Assembly (NCBI RefSeq): GCF_003054045.1
Contig: NZ_QBKH01000004.1
Coordinates: 62,001 to 126,000 of the forward strand
Direction of reading: 5' to 3'
Length of the DNA stretch: 64,000 bases
DNA from: Sphingobacterium faecium
GTDB taxonomy: Bacteria > Bacteroidota > Bacteroidia > Sphingobacteriales > Sphingobacteriaceae
A model generated the notes under the pieces. The model ran no database searches and was not told where the DNA came from. It saw only the letters and a program-made list of their open reading frames with translations. This document shows, piece after piece, positions 36,434 through 45,434 of the stretch. Every line of letters starts with the position of its first letter. Within the stretch, counting starts at the first letter, position 1. Made by a program: the position numbers and the translations under genes.

Positions 36434-37216
36434 CTATTTTTCACCTAAAACTTTCTCTACATGTTCAAATGTCAACAACACATCGGGCTCGCCTTTACGT
36501 ATAGCGACCATTTGTTCGAAGTGCGCTGACAGTTTACCATCAACAGTACTTACTGTCCATCCATCATCCCAAAATCTCACGCCTGCTTTTCCTGCGTTGA
36601 TCATTGGTTCTATACAAATAACTAAGCCCGACTCTAATTTGGCACCAGAACCACGTTTACCGTAGTTAGGTACTTCTGGTTTTTCATGTAAATGAAGACC
36701 AACACCATGTCCAACCAGTTCTCGTACAATACCAAAACCGTATTTAGAAACATGCTCCTGTATCGCTGCACCGATATCACCTACACGTTTTCCAGCGACA
36801 GCTTGCTCTATGCCTTTGTACATAGATTCTTTTGTTACATCAAGTAACAGCTGCGCTTCTTCAGTAATATTACCAACACCAAAAGTGTAAGCTGAATCAC
36901 TAATAAAACCGTTTAGATTTACGCCACCATCAACAGAAACAAGATCTCCATCTTTGATTATATAATCACTAGGAAATCCATGAACGATCTGATCGTTAAC
37001 AGAAATGCAAAGTGAGTATGGAAATCCATGATAATTAAGGAACGCAGGCGTCCCACCATTATCATGGATAAACTCGTAAGCTAATTTATCAAGAGATAAA
37101 GTGGTTATGCCAGGTTTAATAACCTGAGCAACTTCACCAAGCAATTGCGAAAGCACATTTGCTGACAATCGCACTTGCTCGATTTCTTCCTCTGATTTAT
37201 AATATACTTTAGACAT
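36434..37216 (-). CDS. map: Methionine aminopeptidase, type I
   Basis: 260 residues; removes the initiator Met from nascent proteins. The five metal ligands are visible: Asp in VSVDGGVN, Asp in FISDSAYTF, His in ELVGHGVGLHLHE, and Glu in ICIEPMI and in the late HFEQMVAI. The His before the GFP in NYHGFPYSLCISVND is also conserved. It lies 10 nt after secY. The adk gene found between secY and map in many bacteria is absent here. Confidence 0.96.
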   Translation of the reverse strand: MSKVYYKSEEEIEQVRLSANVLSQLLGEVAQVIKPGITTLSLDKLAYEFIHDNGGTPAFLNYHGFPYSLCISVNDQIVHGFPSDYIIKDGDLVSVDGGVNLNGFISDSAYTFGVGNITEEAQLLLDVTKESMYKGIEQAVAGKRVGDIGAAIQEHVSKYGFGIVRELVGHGVGLHLHEKPEVPNYGKRGSGAKLESGLVICIEPMINAGKAGVRFWDDGWTVSTVDGKLSAHFEQMVAIRKGEPDVLLTFEHVEKVLGEK

Positions 37217-37225
37217 CTAAAGAAT

Positions 37226-38563
37226 TTAAATTGCCGACTGATCTACACCTTCTACTGCCGCAGGAGTTCTTCCTTTAATGCGTCCAGTTTTCATTAATCC
37301 GTCATAATGACGCATCAACAAGTGGCTTTCAATTTGTTGCAAAGTATCCAACACAACACCTACCAAAATCAATAAAGACGTACCTCCGTAGAAATGCGCA
37401 AATTGATTATTAATACCGAATAAACTTGCAATAGCAGGTAATATAGCAATGATCGCAAGGAAAATTGCACCAGGGAATGTGATATTTGAAATCACACGAT
37501 CAATAAAGTTACTTGTTTCTAGACCTGGTTTAATACCGGGTACAAATCCTCCATTTTTCTTCATATCATCAGACATTTGCTGAGGATTAACCATAATTGC
37601 TGTATAAAAGAATGTAAATGCTATAATTAAAATAGCAAAGGTTACATTATATGCAACAGATGTATAATTACTCAACGACGTTAAGAAATCTGATTGAAGA
37701 TTAGGGAAAAACTGACCTAGACTCATAGGCACAAACATAATCGCTTGCGCGAAAATGATTGGCATTACACCAGCAGCATTTACCTTTAGAGGAATATACT
37801 GTCTAACTCCACCTACCTGTTTATTTCCAACAATTTTCTTTGCATATTGAACTGGGATCTTACGAACACCTTGAACGATTAAAATCGTAAATACAACAAC
37901 AAAAAATAAAGCTAAAAATTCCAGTAATAATGGAATTGGTCCACCACCACCTTTACTCATACGTGATACCCACTCCGCGGTAATACCACTTGGCAATTGT
38001 GCGATAATACCCGTCATAATGATTAAGGAAATACCATTACCAATACCTTTATCAGTAATTTTCTCTCCTAACCACATTACAAACAAAGTACCCGCTGTCA
38101 AAACTATTGCAGTAAGAATAGTGAACATTGGATCTGCTAACGTTTTTGCTGAAGGCTCAATTTGAGTTCTCACATACGCAAACGCTTGAAGCAAAGTAAT
38201 CGCTAACGTTAGATAGCGCGTAATTTGATTCATTTTAGTACGACCACTTTCACCCTCCTTCTGCATTTTTTGGAAATAAGGTACCGCAATGCCCAGTAAC
38301 TGAACAACAATGGATGCCGATATATAAGGCATTACCCCTAATGCAAAGATAGCCGAACGAGAGAATGACCCTCCTGCAAACATATCTAACAAACCAAGTA
38401 AACCTTCTTTCTGACCAGAGGCCAAAGCTTGAGGATTCACTCCAGGTAATACAATATGACATCCAATACGGTAAATTAGAAGAAATAGCAACGTATTCAA
38501 AATACGTGTACGTAGATCATCAATTTTCCAAATATTGGTTAAGGTTGTGATTAGTTTCTTCAT
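37226..38563 (-). CDS. secY: Protein translocase subunit SecY
   Basis: 445 residues with ten membrane helices, the channel of the general secretion pathway. It starts ITTLTNIWKIDDLRTRILNT and has LLDMFAGGSFSRSAIFALGVMP in the plug/TM2 region. LGEKITDKGIGNGISLII, QGVRKIPVQYAKK (cytoplasmic loop) and the C-terminal MRHYDGLMKTGRIKGR follow. It is 3 nt downstream of rplO. Confidence 0.97.
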   Translation of the reverse strand: MKKLITTLTNIWKIDDLRTRILNTLLFLLIYRIGCHIVLPGVNPQALASGQKEGLLGLLDMFAGGSFSRSAIFALGVMPYISASIVVQLLGIAVPYFQKMQKEGESGRTKMNQITRYLTLAITLLQAFAYVRTQIEPSAKTLADPMFTILTAIVLTAGTLFVMWLGEKITDKGIGNGISLIIMTGIIAQLPSGITAEWVSRMSKGGGGPIPLLLEFLALFFVVVFTILIVQGVRKIPVQYAKKIVGNKQVGGVRQYIPLKVNAAGVMPIIFAQAIMFVPMSLGQFFPNLQSDFLTSLSNYTSVAYNVTFAILIIAFTFFYTAIMVNPQQMSDDMKKNGGFVPGIKPGLETSNFIDRVISNITFPGAIFLAIIAILPAIASLFGINNQFAHFYGGTSLLILVGVVLDTLQQIESHLLMRHYDGLMKTGRIKGRTPAAVEGVDQSAI

Positions 38564-38566
38564 TTA

Positions 38567-39013
38567 TTAAAGTTTAACGATAGAACCGCCTGCTGCTTCA
38601 ATAGCTTGTTGAGCAGTAGCCGAGAACGCATGCGCTGTAACTTCAACTTTTGCTTTCAACTCACCACGACCTAAGATTTTCACTTTGTCTTTCTTAGATA
38701 CTAAACCGTGTGCAACCAATTCTTCTAGGTTTACAGTTGTCAAGTTATGTTTCTCTACTAATTCTTGTAAAGCATCTAAGTTTACACCATTATACTCAAC
38801 ACGGTTTAAGTTCTTGAAACCAAATTTAGGTACACGACGTTGCAAAGGCATTTGACCACCTTCGAAACCGATTTTCGTTGAGTGACCTGAACGAGAACCA
38901 GCTCCTTTATGACCACGTGTAGAAGTACCACCGCGACCAGAACCTGTACCACGACCAATACGTTTACTACTTTTTACGGAACCTTTTGCAGGTCTTAAAT
39001 TACTTAAGTTCAT
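38567..39013 (-). CDS. rplO: 50S ribosomal protein L15
   Basis: 148 residues. It has the Gly/Arg-rich N-terminus (KRIGRGTGSGRGGTSTRGHKG) typical of L15 and the C-terminal KVKILGRGELKAKVEV. It binds 23S rRNA late in assembly. A structured 114-nt gap separates it from rpmD. Confidence 0.97.
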   Translation of the reverse strand: MNLSNLRPAKGSVKSSKRIGRGTGSGRGGTSTRGHKGAGSRSGHSTKIGFEGGQMPLQRRVPKFGFKNLNRVEYNGVNLDALQELVEKHNLTTVNLEELVAHGLVSKKDKVKILGRGELKAKVEVTAHAFSATAQQAIEAAGGSIVKL

Positions 39014-39029
39014 TTTAAAACTAAATTGT

Positions 39030-39118
39030 GTTAGGCCTTCGCTTTCACTAAACAGGTCCTAACGATTAAAAAATTGATTATAATAAAGTAATGGAAAGAA
39101 CGATAAAGTTCTTTCCAT
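39030..39118 (-). other. Two hairpins in the rpmD-rplO gap
   Basis: First on the transcript is an 11-bp perfect stem (39091-39101 with 39108-39118), then a second stem formed by 39030-39035 with 39058-39063. Only a weak T-rich stretch follows the first. They form the leader of rplO. Function is unknown; processing or autogenous control is possible. Confidence 0.5.
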
Positions 39119-39127
39119 ATGCTTATA

Positions 39128-39307
39128 TTAAATAGTTTCGATAGCTACTAAGTGATTTACTTTTCTCACCATACCAATAATAGCTGGTGTAGCTTCAACT
39201 TCTACTGAGTGATTGATTCTTTTCAAACCTAATGCCTCAATAGTTTTCTTTTGGCGCTCGCTTCTGTCGATAACGCTCTTTATCTGGGTGATTTTGATTT
39301 TTGCCAT
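39128..39307 (-). CDS. rpmD: 50S ribosomal protein L30
   Basis: A 59-codon gene read from the ATG at 39307: MAKIKITQIKSVIDRSERQK, then an ALGLKRINHSVEVE segment, ending HLVAIETI with a TAA at 39128-39130. This matches L30 over its whole length. It lies 5 nt after rpsE, in the normal spc-operon position. Confidence 0.94.
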   Translation of the reverse strand: MAKIKITQIKSVIDRSERQKKTIEALGLKRINHSVEVEATPAIIGMVRKVNHLVAIETI

Positions 39308-39312
39308 GATAA

Positions 39313-39831
39313 TTAACCGTTAAATACTTTATTCAAATCGACACCACGGTGCTGTGCTACTGTATACGCATCACGCATGTTAGCTAAAGCATCAATAGTT
39401 GCCTTTACCACATTATGTGGATTAGATGAACCTAATGATTTTGCTAATACGTCTTTGATACCAGCAGACTCTAATACTGCACGCATAGCGCCACCTGCTA
39501 AAACTCCTGTACCTGCAATTGCTGGTTTAATCAAAACTGAACCACCAGAATATTTACCATATTGTGAGTGAGGTACAGTACCTTTGATAATAGGAACTTT
39601 TACTAAGTTTTTCTTAGCGTCGTCAATTCCTTTCGTAATTGCTTCAGTAACCTCTTTCGCTTTACCTAAACCGAAACCAACGATACCGTTTTCATCACCT
39701 ACAACCACGATTGCAGAGAAACTGAAAGTACGACCACCTTTAGTAACTTTAGCTACACGTTGGATACTTACTAAGCGATCTTTTAATTCAATCTCGCTTG
39801 ATTTTACTCTTTTTATATTGCTTAATGCCAT
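39313..39831 (-). CDS. rpsE: 30S ribosomal protein S5
   Basis: 172 residues. The double-stranded RNA-binding domain [19 protein letters not shown] is followed by [18 protein letters not shown] and the C-terminal [20 protein letters not shown]. It contributes to decoding fidelity. It lies between rplR and rpmD. Confidence 0.97.
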   Translation of the reverse strand: MALSNIKRVKSSEIELKDRLVSIQRVAKVTKGGRTFSFSAIVVVGDENGIVGFGLGKAKEVTEAITKGIDDAKKNLVKVPIIKGTVPHSQYGKYSGGSVLIKPAIAGTGVLAGGAMRAVLESAGIKDVLAKSLGSSNPHNVVKATIDALANMRDAYTVAQHRGVDLNKVFNG

Positions 39832-39843
39832 TTCGTTCTATGA

Positions 39844-40197
39844 TTAAAAGTCTAAACCGCCTTCGCGAGCACCTTCAGCCAAAGATTTGATACGGCCATG
39901 GTATAAGTACCCATTACGGTCAAAAACTACTTTACTAATTCCAGCTGCAACTGCTTTTTCTGCAACTAATTTACCTACCGCTTTTGATTGCTCAACTTTG
40001 TTGCCTGCAGCAGCAAAATCTTTTGAAGCGCTAGAAGCTGACACTAATGTCTTTCCAGCAACATCATCAATGATTTGAGCGTAGATACCTTTATTACTTC
40101 TAAAAACTGACAAGCGTGGACGCTCTGTTGATCCAGCCAGGTGTTTTCTGATTCCTTTTTTGATTCTCTCTCTACGAGATGCTTTATGTCCTGCCAT
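39844..40197 (-). CDS. rplR: 50S ribosomal protein L18
   Basis: 117 residues. A basic N-terminus ([18 protein letters not shown]) is followed by [20 protein letters not shown] and the C-terminal [20 protein letters not shown]. It binds 5S rRNA with L5. It is 5 nt after rplF. Confidence 0.97.
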   Translation of the reverse strand: MAGHKASRRERIKKGIRKHLAGSTERPRLSVFRSNKGIYAQIIDDVAGKTLVSASSASKDFAAAGNKVEQSKAVGKLVAEKAVAAGISKVVFDRNGYLYHGRIKSLAEGAREGGLDF

Positions 40198-40202
40198 GGT
40201 TA

Positions 40203-40757
40203 TTATTTTTTAGCTGATTTACCTGCTTTTCTTCTTAATACTTCACCTACAAACTTAATACCTTTACCTTTGTATGGCTCTGGTTTACGGAAGCCGCGGA
40301 TTTTCGCTGCGATTTGACCGATTAATTGTTTGTCGATAGATTCCAAAGTGATAGTAGGGTTTTTACCCTTATCAGCAGTTGTTGTTGCTGTAATTTCTTT
40401 TGGCAACATAAATACAATCTGGTGAGAGAAACCTAAAGTTAACTCCAATACATTACCTGTGCATGTTGCACGGTAACCTACACCGACTAATTCTTGAGTA
40501 GTTTTGTAACCTTCAGTTACACCGACAACCATGTTGCTCAATAAAGAGCGGTATAATCCGTGTAATGCTTTGTGTCTTTTTTGATCTGTAGCACGAGTTA
40601 CCACGATGTTTCCATCTTCTTGAGCAACTGTAATGTCACGATCAACTTGTTGTGTTAATTCACCTTTAGGGCCCTTTACTGTAACTAAATTCTTGTCAGA
40701 TACAGTCACCGTTACACCAGCAGGCATAGCGATAGGCGCTTTTCCAATTCTTGACAT
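40203..40757 (-). CDS. rplF: 50S ribosomal protein L6
   Basis: 184 residues with the two repeated L6 domains: [17 protein letters not shown] at the N-terminus and the C-terminal signature [18 protein letters not shown]. It sits near the sarcin-ricin loop and GTPase centre. It is preceded by rpsH. Confidence 0.97.
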   Translation of the reverse strand: MSRIGKAPIAMPAGVTVTVSDKNLVTVKGPKGELTQQVDRDITVAQEDGNIVVTRATDQKRHKALHGLYRSLLSNMVVGVTEGYKTTQELVGVGYRATCTGNVLELTLGFSHQIVFMLPKEITATTTADKGKNPTITLESIDKQLIGQIAAKIRGFRKPEPYKGKGIKFVGEVLRRKAGKSAKK

Positions 40758-40777
40758 TTCTTTGTGATTTTCCTAGA

Positions 40778-41176
40778 TTAATAAACGTAACATAAAACTT
40801 CACCGCCAACATTTTGTAAGCGAGCTTCTTTGTCTGTCATAACTCCTTTAGAAGTTGACAAAACAGCGATACCCAAGCCGTTCAAAACACGAGGCATAGT
40901 CTCAACACTTGCATATTTTCTTAAACCAGGTTTACTCACACGTGTCAACGTACGAATAGCCGAGATTTTGCTAATTGGATTGTATTTCAAAGCAATTTTG
41001 ATTGTGCCTTGAACTCCAGTCTCATCAAATTTGTAATTAGCAATGTAACCTTTGTCAAAAAGAACTTTTGTAATTTCTTTTTTAAGGTTCGATGCAGGAA
41101 TTTCAACAACCCTGTGGTTGGCCTTAATGGCATTCCTTACTCGTGTAAGGTAATCCGCTATTGGATCTGTATTCAT
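40778..41176 (-). CDS. rpsH: 30S ribosomal protein S8
   Basis: 132 residues from the ATG at 41176 (MNTDPIADYLTRVRNAIKAN), the normal S8 length. An upstream in-frame codon at 41212 would add residues that overlap leader structure and is rejected. The C-terminal signature is STSKGVMTDKEARLQNVGGE. S8 is the classical repressor of the spc operon in E. coli. Here its gene is preceded by an unusually structured 138-nt gap. Confidence 0.96.
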   Translation of the reverse strand: MNTDPIADYLTRVRNAIKANHRVVEIPASNLKKEITKVLFDKGYIANYKFDETGVQGTIKIALKYNPISKISAIRTLTRVSKPGLRKYASVETMPRVLNGLGIAVLSTSKGVMTDKEARLQNVGGEVLCYVY

Positions 41177-41187
41177 TATATATAAAA

Positions 41188-41221
41188 GTTGTGACAACGG
41201 TTTCCTTCCCAACTTTTGGGA
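41188..41221 (-). other. Structured rpsH leader
   Basis: Two small perfect stems precede rpsH: 41207-41212 with 41216-41221 (TCCCAA/TTGGGA), and GTTGT/ACAAC at 41188-41198. Together with the terminator-like hairpin further upstream they form a leader that could respond to S8. That regulatory role is inference. Confidence 0.4.
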
Positions 41222-41253
41222 CAGACCTTTTGTCGATTAATAAATTTTAACGT

Positions 41254-41291
41254 AAAAAACCCTAGCAAATCTGAAAAAAGATTTGCTGGGG
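41254..41291 (-). terminator. Terminator-like hairpin inside the ribosomal cluster (rpsN-rpsH gap)
   Basis: A 13-bp stem with a single G-U pair (41260-41272 with 41279-41291) and a 6-nt loop is followed on the minus strand by T6 (41254-41259). It lies 24 nt after the rpsN stop codon and 78 nt before rpsH. It has all parts of an intrinsic terminator, though genes downstream must still be transcribed. Confidence 0.75.
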
Positions 41292-41299
41292 CAAAATTA
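41292..41299 (-). promoter_or_regulatory. Possible promoter -7 element at the end of rpsN
   Basis: The minus strand reads TAATTTTG, a TAnnTTTG match. A TTGG at 41318-41321 is a poor -33 box, 18 nt away. A start about 7 nt downstream would cut into the hairpin stem, so a working promoter and a working terminator here are not easily compatible. Confidence 0.3.
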
Positions 41300-41314
41300 C
41301 TTATTTTTTTGATA

Positions 41315-41584
41315 TTACCAAGAAGCTTTTTTAACCCCCGGGATTTTACCGTCTAATGCCATCTCACGGAATGTTACACGAGAGATACCAAATTGACGCA
41401 TATATCCTTTAGGACGTCCTGTTAATTTACAACGGTTGTGTAAACGAACTGGAGAAGCATTCTTAGGCAATTTATCTAATGCAGCATAATCACCAGCAGC
41501 TTTTAACGCAGCACGTTTGTCAGCAAATTTAGCTACTAATTTAGCGCGTTTTACTTCGCGAGCTTTTAATCCTTCCTTAGCCAT
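41315..41584 (-). CDS. rpsN: 30S ribosomal protein S14, zinc-less type
   Basis: 89 residues with the long, cysteine-poor form: [53 protein letters not shown]. No CxxC pairs are present, so it does not need zinc. Its ATG overlaps the end of rplE by 8 nt. Confidence 0.96.
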   Translation of the reverse strand: MAKEGLKAREVKRAKLVAKFADKRAALKAAGDYAALDKLPKNASPVRLHNRCKLTGRPKGYMRQFGISRVTFREMALDGKIPGVKKASW

Positions 41585-42146
41585 TGTTATTAGTGTTTTG
41601 ATTTTTAAATGGTAAACCGAATTGTTTCAACAATTCTAAAGCCTCAACATCATTTCCTGCACTAGTCACGAAAGTAATGTCCATACCTTGAATTTTGTTG
41701 ATTTTATCAATGTTGATCTCAGGGAAAATGATTTGCTCAGTAATTCCTAAGTTGTAGTTACCTCTACCGTCGAAACCTTTATCGTTGATACCACGGAAGT
41801 CACGAATACGTGGAAGTGATACAGCGATTAAACGATCTAAGAACTCATACATGTTGTTATCGCGTAAAGTAACACGTGCACCAACAGGCATACCTTTACG
41901 TAATTTAAAGTTTGAGATATCTTTTTTCGATTTTGTTGCAACAGCTTGTTGACCAGTAATTAATGTTAACTCTGCAAGAGCGTTATCAATTAATTTTTTA
42001 TCTGAAGTGGCAGCACCTACACCTTGTGAAACAACGATTTTCTCAAGTTTAGGAACCTGCATAACACTTTTATACTGGAATTTTTCTTTAAGTGCAGTAC
42101 GGATTTCCTCCGCATATTTCACTTTTAATCTTGGTACGTAAGTCAT
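41577..42146 (-). CDS. rplE: 50S ribosomal protein L5
   Basis: 189 residues. It has [36 protein letters not shown] and the [15 protein letters not shown] block ([12 protein letters not shown]). It binds 5S rRNA and contacts the P-site tRNA elbow. The start codon overlaps the rplX stop by one base, and the stop overlaps rpsN by 8 nt. Confidence 0.97.
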   Translation of the reverse strand: MTYVPRLKVKYAEEIRTALKEKFQYKSVMQVPKLEKIVVSQGVGAATSDKKLIDNALAELTLITGQQAVATKSKKDISNFKLRKGMPVGARVTLRDNNMYEFLDRLIAVSLPRIRDFRGINDKGFDGRGNYNLGITEQIIFPEINIDKINKIQGMDITFVTSAGNDVEALELLKQFGLPFKNQNTNNNG

Positions 42147-42493
42147 TATTTAATTTCCTCCCCTGATTTTTTTGCTACACGAACAATTTTACCATCTTCG
42201 TTAACTTTACGACCTACGCGAGTAGGAGCTCCTGTTTTAGGATCGATTAAAGCTAAGTTAGAAATATGGATAGCTGCTTCTTTTTCAATAATACCACCAT
42301 TAGGATTAGCCGCACTTGGTTTAGTGTGTTTTTTGATGATATTAGCGCCTTCTACAACAGCTCTATTAGCATCCACTAAAACTTGCAATACTTTTCCTTG
42401 AACACCTTTAGAGTTACCAGCGATAACTTTCACTAAATCACCTTTTTTGATTTTGATTTTGTGTGTAGTTGTTGTTGTTTTTTTGTATGCCAT
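42146..42493 (-). CDS. rplX: 50S ribosomal protein L24
   Basis: 115 residues. The KOW motif [20 protein letters not shown] starts near residue 13, then [21 protein letters not shown]. It is an early assembly initiator of the 50S subunit. It lies 2 nt after rplN. Confidence 0.97.
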   Translation of the reverse strand: MAYKKTTTTTHKIKIKKGDLVKVIAGNSKGVQGKVLQVLVDANRAVVEGANIIKKHTKPSAANPNGGIIEKEAAIHISNLALIDPKTGAPTRVGRKVNEDGKIVRVAKKSGEEIK

Positions 42494-42495
42494 AA

Positions 42496-42864
42496 TTATA
42501 AAACCTCCGGTGCTAGTGATACAATTTTCATGAACTGTTTCTCACGTAACTCTCTAGCAACTGGGCCAAAGATACGTGTACCACGTGGTTCATCATTATT
42601 ATTTAATAATACTGCAGCGTTGTCATCAAAACGAATATAAGAACCATCTTTACGACGGATTTCTTTTTTAGTTCTAACAACTACAGCTTTAGAAACAGTA
42701 CCTTTTTTTACGTTTCCTGAAGGTAAAGCGCTTTTGATGGTAACAACAATTTTATCACCTATCGAAGCATAACGCTTACCTGTGCCACCTAACACACGGA
42801 TTACTAAAACTTCTTTAGCTCCGCTGTTATCAGCAACATTTAGTCTTGATTCCTGTTGTACCAT
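42496..42864 (-). CDS. rplN: 50S ribosomal protein L14
   Basis: 122 residues: [53 protein letters not shown]. It is one of the most conserved 50S proteins and sits at the subunit interface. It lies 1 nt after rpsQ. Confidence 0.97.
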   Translation of the reverse strand: MVQQESRLNVADNSGAKEVLVIRVLGGTGKRYASIGDKIVVTIKSALPSGNVKKGTVSKAVVVRTKKEIRRKDGSYIRFDDNAAVLLNNNDEPRGTRIFGPVARELREKQFMKIVSLAPEVL

Positions 42865-42865
42865 G

Positions 42866-43120
42866 TTATTTAGCTCTTTCTAATATTTCTACTAATCTCC
42901 AATTCTTAGTCTTACTCAGCGGACGAGTTTCCATAATTAATACCGTATCGCCGATACCACAGGTATTAGTTTCGTCATGAGCAGTAAATTTAGTAGTTTT
43001 TTTAACGAATTTACCGTAGATAGGGTGTTTCACTTTACGCTCAACCTTTACTACGATAGATTTCTCCATTTTATTGCTAACTACTAAGCCGATTCTTGTT
43101 TTTCTTAATTGTCTTTCCAT
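42866..43120 (-). CDS. rpsQ: 30S ribosomal protein S17
   Basis: 84 residues with an OB fold: [56 protein letters not shown]. It is a primary 16S rRNA binder. It is preceded by rpmC (12-nt gap). Confidence 0.97.
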   Translation of the reverse strand: MERQLRKTRIGLVVSNKMEKSIVVKVERKVKHPIYGKFVKKTTKFTAHDETNTCGIGDTVLIMETRPLSKTKNWRLVEILERAK

Positions 43121-43132
43121 TTCGACTTCAAT

Positions 43133-43351
43133 TTATGCCTCAGAGGCTGTTTCTTTCTTAGCTGCAGCTTTACGAGCACTCAACTCAGTACTTAAACGAG
43201 CGATATCTCTACGAGCTGTTTTGATTACATTAGGGTTCTCAATTGCAGAAACAGCATGTGCAAATTTCAATTTGCTAAGGGCAGCTTTCTCTTCTACTAA
43301 ACGAGCAGCTAAATCCTCTGTTGATAATTCTAAAATTTCTGAATTTTTCAT
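43133..43351 (-). CDS. rpmC: 50S ribosomal protein L29
   Basis: 72 residues, helical: SEILELSTEDLAARLVEEKA, KFAHAVSAIENPNVIKTARR. It sits by the tunnel exit near L23. A 92-nt gap with a strong hairpin precedes it. Confidence 0.95.
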   Translation of the reverse strand: MKNSEILELSTEDLAARLVEEKAALSKLKFAHAVSAIENPNVIKTARRDIARLSTELSARKAAAKKETASEA

Positions 43352-43393
43352 TTTATTTCAGTTGTTATATTGGGTTATCATTAGTTTATATAT

Positions 43394-43420
43394 AGCCTTA
43401 GGAGTAACGGTCCTAAGGCT
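43394..43420 (-). other. Hairpin in the rplP-rpmC gap
   Basis: A perfect 10-bp stem (43394-43403 with 43411-43420) with a 7-nt loop. No T tract follows on the minus strand, which argues against termination and for processing or regulation of rpmC and the genes after it. Confidence 0.55.
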
Positions 43421-43443
43421 TAAATAATGACATTACCAACGAT

Positions 43444-43866
43444 TTATGCTTCTACGTAATCTCTACGTATAACAAACTTAGTTTGAACCGGAAGCTTTTG
43501 AGCTGCAAGACGTAATGCTTCTTTAGCAATTTCTAAAGACACACCTTCTGCTTCAAATAACATACGGCCTGGGCGTACTACGGCAACCCAGTATTCTGGA
43601 GCTCCCTTACCTTTACCCATACGAACCTCTGCAGGTTTTTTAGTAACGGGTTTATCAGGGAAAATACGGATCCAAACTTGACCTTCACGTTTCATGTAAC
43701 GTGTCACTGCAATACGAGCTGCCTCGATTTGACGGCTTGTGATCCATGCTTCCTCCATTGACTTGATACCGAAAGAACCAAAAGCTAACTCTGCTCCACG
43801 AGAAGCGTTACCTTTCATACGTCCTTTCTGCATCTTTCTGAACTTTGTTCTTTTTGGCTGTAACAT
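43444..43866 (-). CDS. rplP: 50S ribosomal protein L16
   Basis: 140 residues: [40 protein letters not shown]. It organises the A-site region of 23S rRNA. It is preceded by rpsC across a 57-nt gap that holds a small CCGTC/GACGG stem at 43887-43899. Confidence 0.97.
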   Translation of the reverse strand: MLQPKRTKFRKMQKGRMKGNASRGAELAFGSFGIKSMEEAWITSRQIEAARIAVTRYMKREGQVWIRIFPDKPVTKKPAEVRMGKGKGAPEYWVAVVRPGRMLFEAEGVSLEIAKEALRLAAQKLPVQTKFVIRRDYVEA

Positions 43867-43923
43867 GTTCGTTATTTATTTTAATCCCGTCAGCGACGGA
43901 ATATTTTTAAATCTTATTATTAA

Positions 43924-44715
43924 TTAATCTCTTTTTGCACCACGGTTGTTGCCACCACGATTGTTGTTTCCACCACGACGGTCACCACCACGACCACCTT
44001 TACGGTTGTCACGACGATCAGCACCGCCTTCGTTTCCACCACGTGTTTTCACACCAGAAGCTTGACCAATGTTTGGAGATAAGTCACGTTTACCGTAAAC
44101 TTCACCTTTACAGATCCAAACTTTGATACCGATTTTACCGTAAGTAGTAAGTGCCTCAGCTAATGCATAGTCGATGTCAGCACGCAATGTATGTAAAGGA
44201 GTTCTTCCTTCTTTGTACTGCTCAGAGCGCGCCATTTCAGCACCACCCAAACGACCAGAACACATAATTTTGATACCTTCAGCACCCATACGCATTGTCG
44301 ATGCAATAGAAGTTTTCATTGCACGACGGAATGAAATACGAGCCTCTAATTGCTTAGCAACACCTTCAGCTACTAATTTAGCATCTAACTCAGGGCGTTT
44401 AATCTCAAAAATGTTAATTTGAACATCTTTCTTAGTGATTTTCTTTAACTCTTCTTTGATCTTATCAACTTCCTGACCACCTTTACCGATAACGATACCA
44501 GGTCTTGCTGTATGAATAGTAACTGTGATACGTTTTAAAGTTCTTTCAATAACAACTTTTGCTACACCACCTTTTGCTATACGAACAGAAAGATATTTTC
44601 TAATCTTTTCGTCTTCTACTAATTTATCGGCATAGTTTTTTCCTCCGAACCAATTAGAATCCCAACCTCTGATGATTCCTAATCTGCTACCTATTGGATT
44701 TGCTTTTTGTCCCAT
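43924..44715 (-). CDS. rpsC: 30S ribosomal protein S3 with RGG-type tail
   Basis: 263 residues. The core has [20 protein letters not shown], the KH domain [18 protein letters not shown] and the C-terminal domain with [20 protein letters not shown]. Beyond about residue 222 an extra tail of Arg/Gly/Asn repeats ([14 protein letters not shown]) makes it about 30 residues longer than E. coli S3. Such RGG tails bind RNA non-specifically in other proteins. A role here is not known. Confidence 0.97.
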   Translation of the reverse strand: MGQKANPIGSRLGIIRGWDSNWFGGKNYADKLVEDEKIRKYLSVRIAKGGVAKVVIERTLKRITVTIHTARPGIVIGKGGQEVDKIKEELKKITKKDVQINIFEIKRPELDAKLVAEGVAKQLEARISFRRAMKTSIASTMRMGAEGIKIMCSGRLGGAEMARSEQYKEGRTPLHTLRADIDYALAEALTTYGKIGIKVWICKGEVYGKRDLSPNIGQASGVKTRGGNEGGADRRDNRKGGRGGDRRGGNNNRGGNNRGAKRD

Positions 44716-44726
44716 TTCTCAATAAA

Positions 44727-45161
44727 TTAGTTTTGTTCAACGTTAGATTTACTGTCAACGATCAAAGTAACATGGTTTGAACGCTTACGAATTCTATAAC
44801 CGCGACCTTGAGGAGCTGGACGCAATCTTTTCAATTGACGACCACCTGCTACTGCTACTTCTTTAACGTATAATTGACTATCTTCAACTGATTTACCTTC
44901 GTTTTTAGCTTCCCAGTTTTTAATTGCAGATAATAATAATTTTTCTACACGGATTGCTGCTTCTTTGCTTGTATGCTTTAAAATATATAAAGCATTCTCT
45001 ACTTTCTCGCCACGAATTAAGTCCACTACTAAACGCATCTTACGAGGTGAAGTAGGGCAATTTAATAATTTGGCAGTAGAAGCTCCTCCTATTTGAGCTT
45101 TCTCTTGCTCTTTGCGCTGCTTTATTAAAACAGACTTTTTAAGTTTTTTTGTTGCTTCCAT
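44727..45161 (-). CDS. rplV: 50S ribosomal protein L22
   Basis: 144 residues with an N-terminal basic extension of about 30 residues ([20 protein letters not shown]) ahead of the core [20 protein letters not shown]. The tunnel-lining hairpin is [19 protein letters not shown]. Its loop contributes to the exit tunnel near macrolide sites. It is 6 nt after rpsS. Confidence 0.96.
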   Translation of the reverse strand: MEATKKLKKSVLIKQRKEQEKAQIGGASTAKLLNCPTSPRKMRLVVDLIRGEKVENALYILKHTSKEAAIRVEKLLLSAIKNWEAKNEGKSVEDSQLYVKEVAVAGGRQLKRLRPAPQGRGYRIRKRSNHVTLIVDSKSNVEQN

Positions 45162-45167
45162 TACCTA

Positions 45168-45434
45168 TTATTTTTTCTTTTCTGCGTGGCCTCTGAATGT
45201 ACGCGTAGGAGCGAATTCGCCTAATTTGTGACCTACCATGTTTTCCGTTACATAAACAGGGATAAATTTATTCCCGTTGTGCACTGCAAAGGTATGACCA
45301 ACAAAATCAGGGGAAATCATTGATCTGCGAGACCATGTTTTGATAACTGACTTCTTGTTAGTTTCATTCATAGAAAGAACTTTTCCTTCTAAGTTGTGAT
45401 CGATATAAGGACCTTTTTTAATTGAACGAGCCAT
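45168..45434 (-). CDS. rpsS: 30S ribosomal protein S19
   Basis: 88 residues: [54 protein letters not shown]. It sits in the head of the 30S subunit with S13. Its start overlaps the rplB stop codon by one base. Confidence 0.97.
   Translation of the reverse strand: MARSIKKGPYIDHNLEGKVLSMNETNKKSVIKTWSRRSMISPDFVGHTFAVHNGNKFIPVYVTENMVGHKLGEFAPTRTFRGHAEKKK

Noticed and set aside
41177..41212. Longer rpsH start giving 144 residues
   Set aside because: S8 is normally about 130 residues and begins with the MNTDPIADY-like segment. The extra codons overlap hairpin sequence in the leader.
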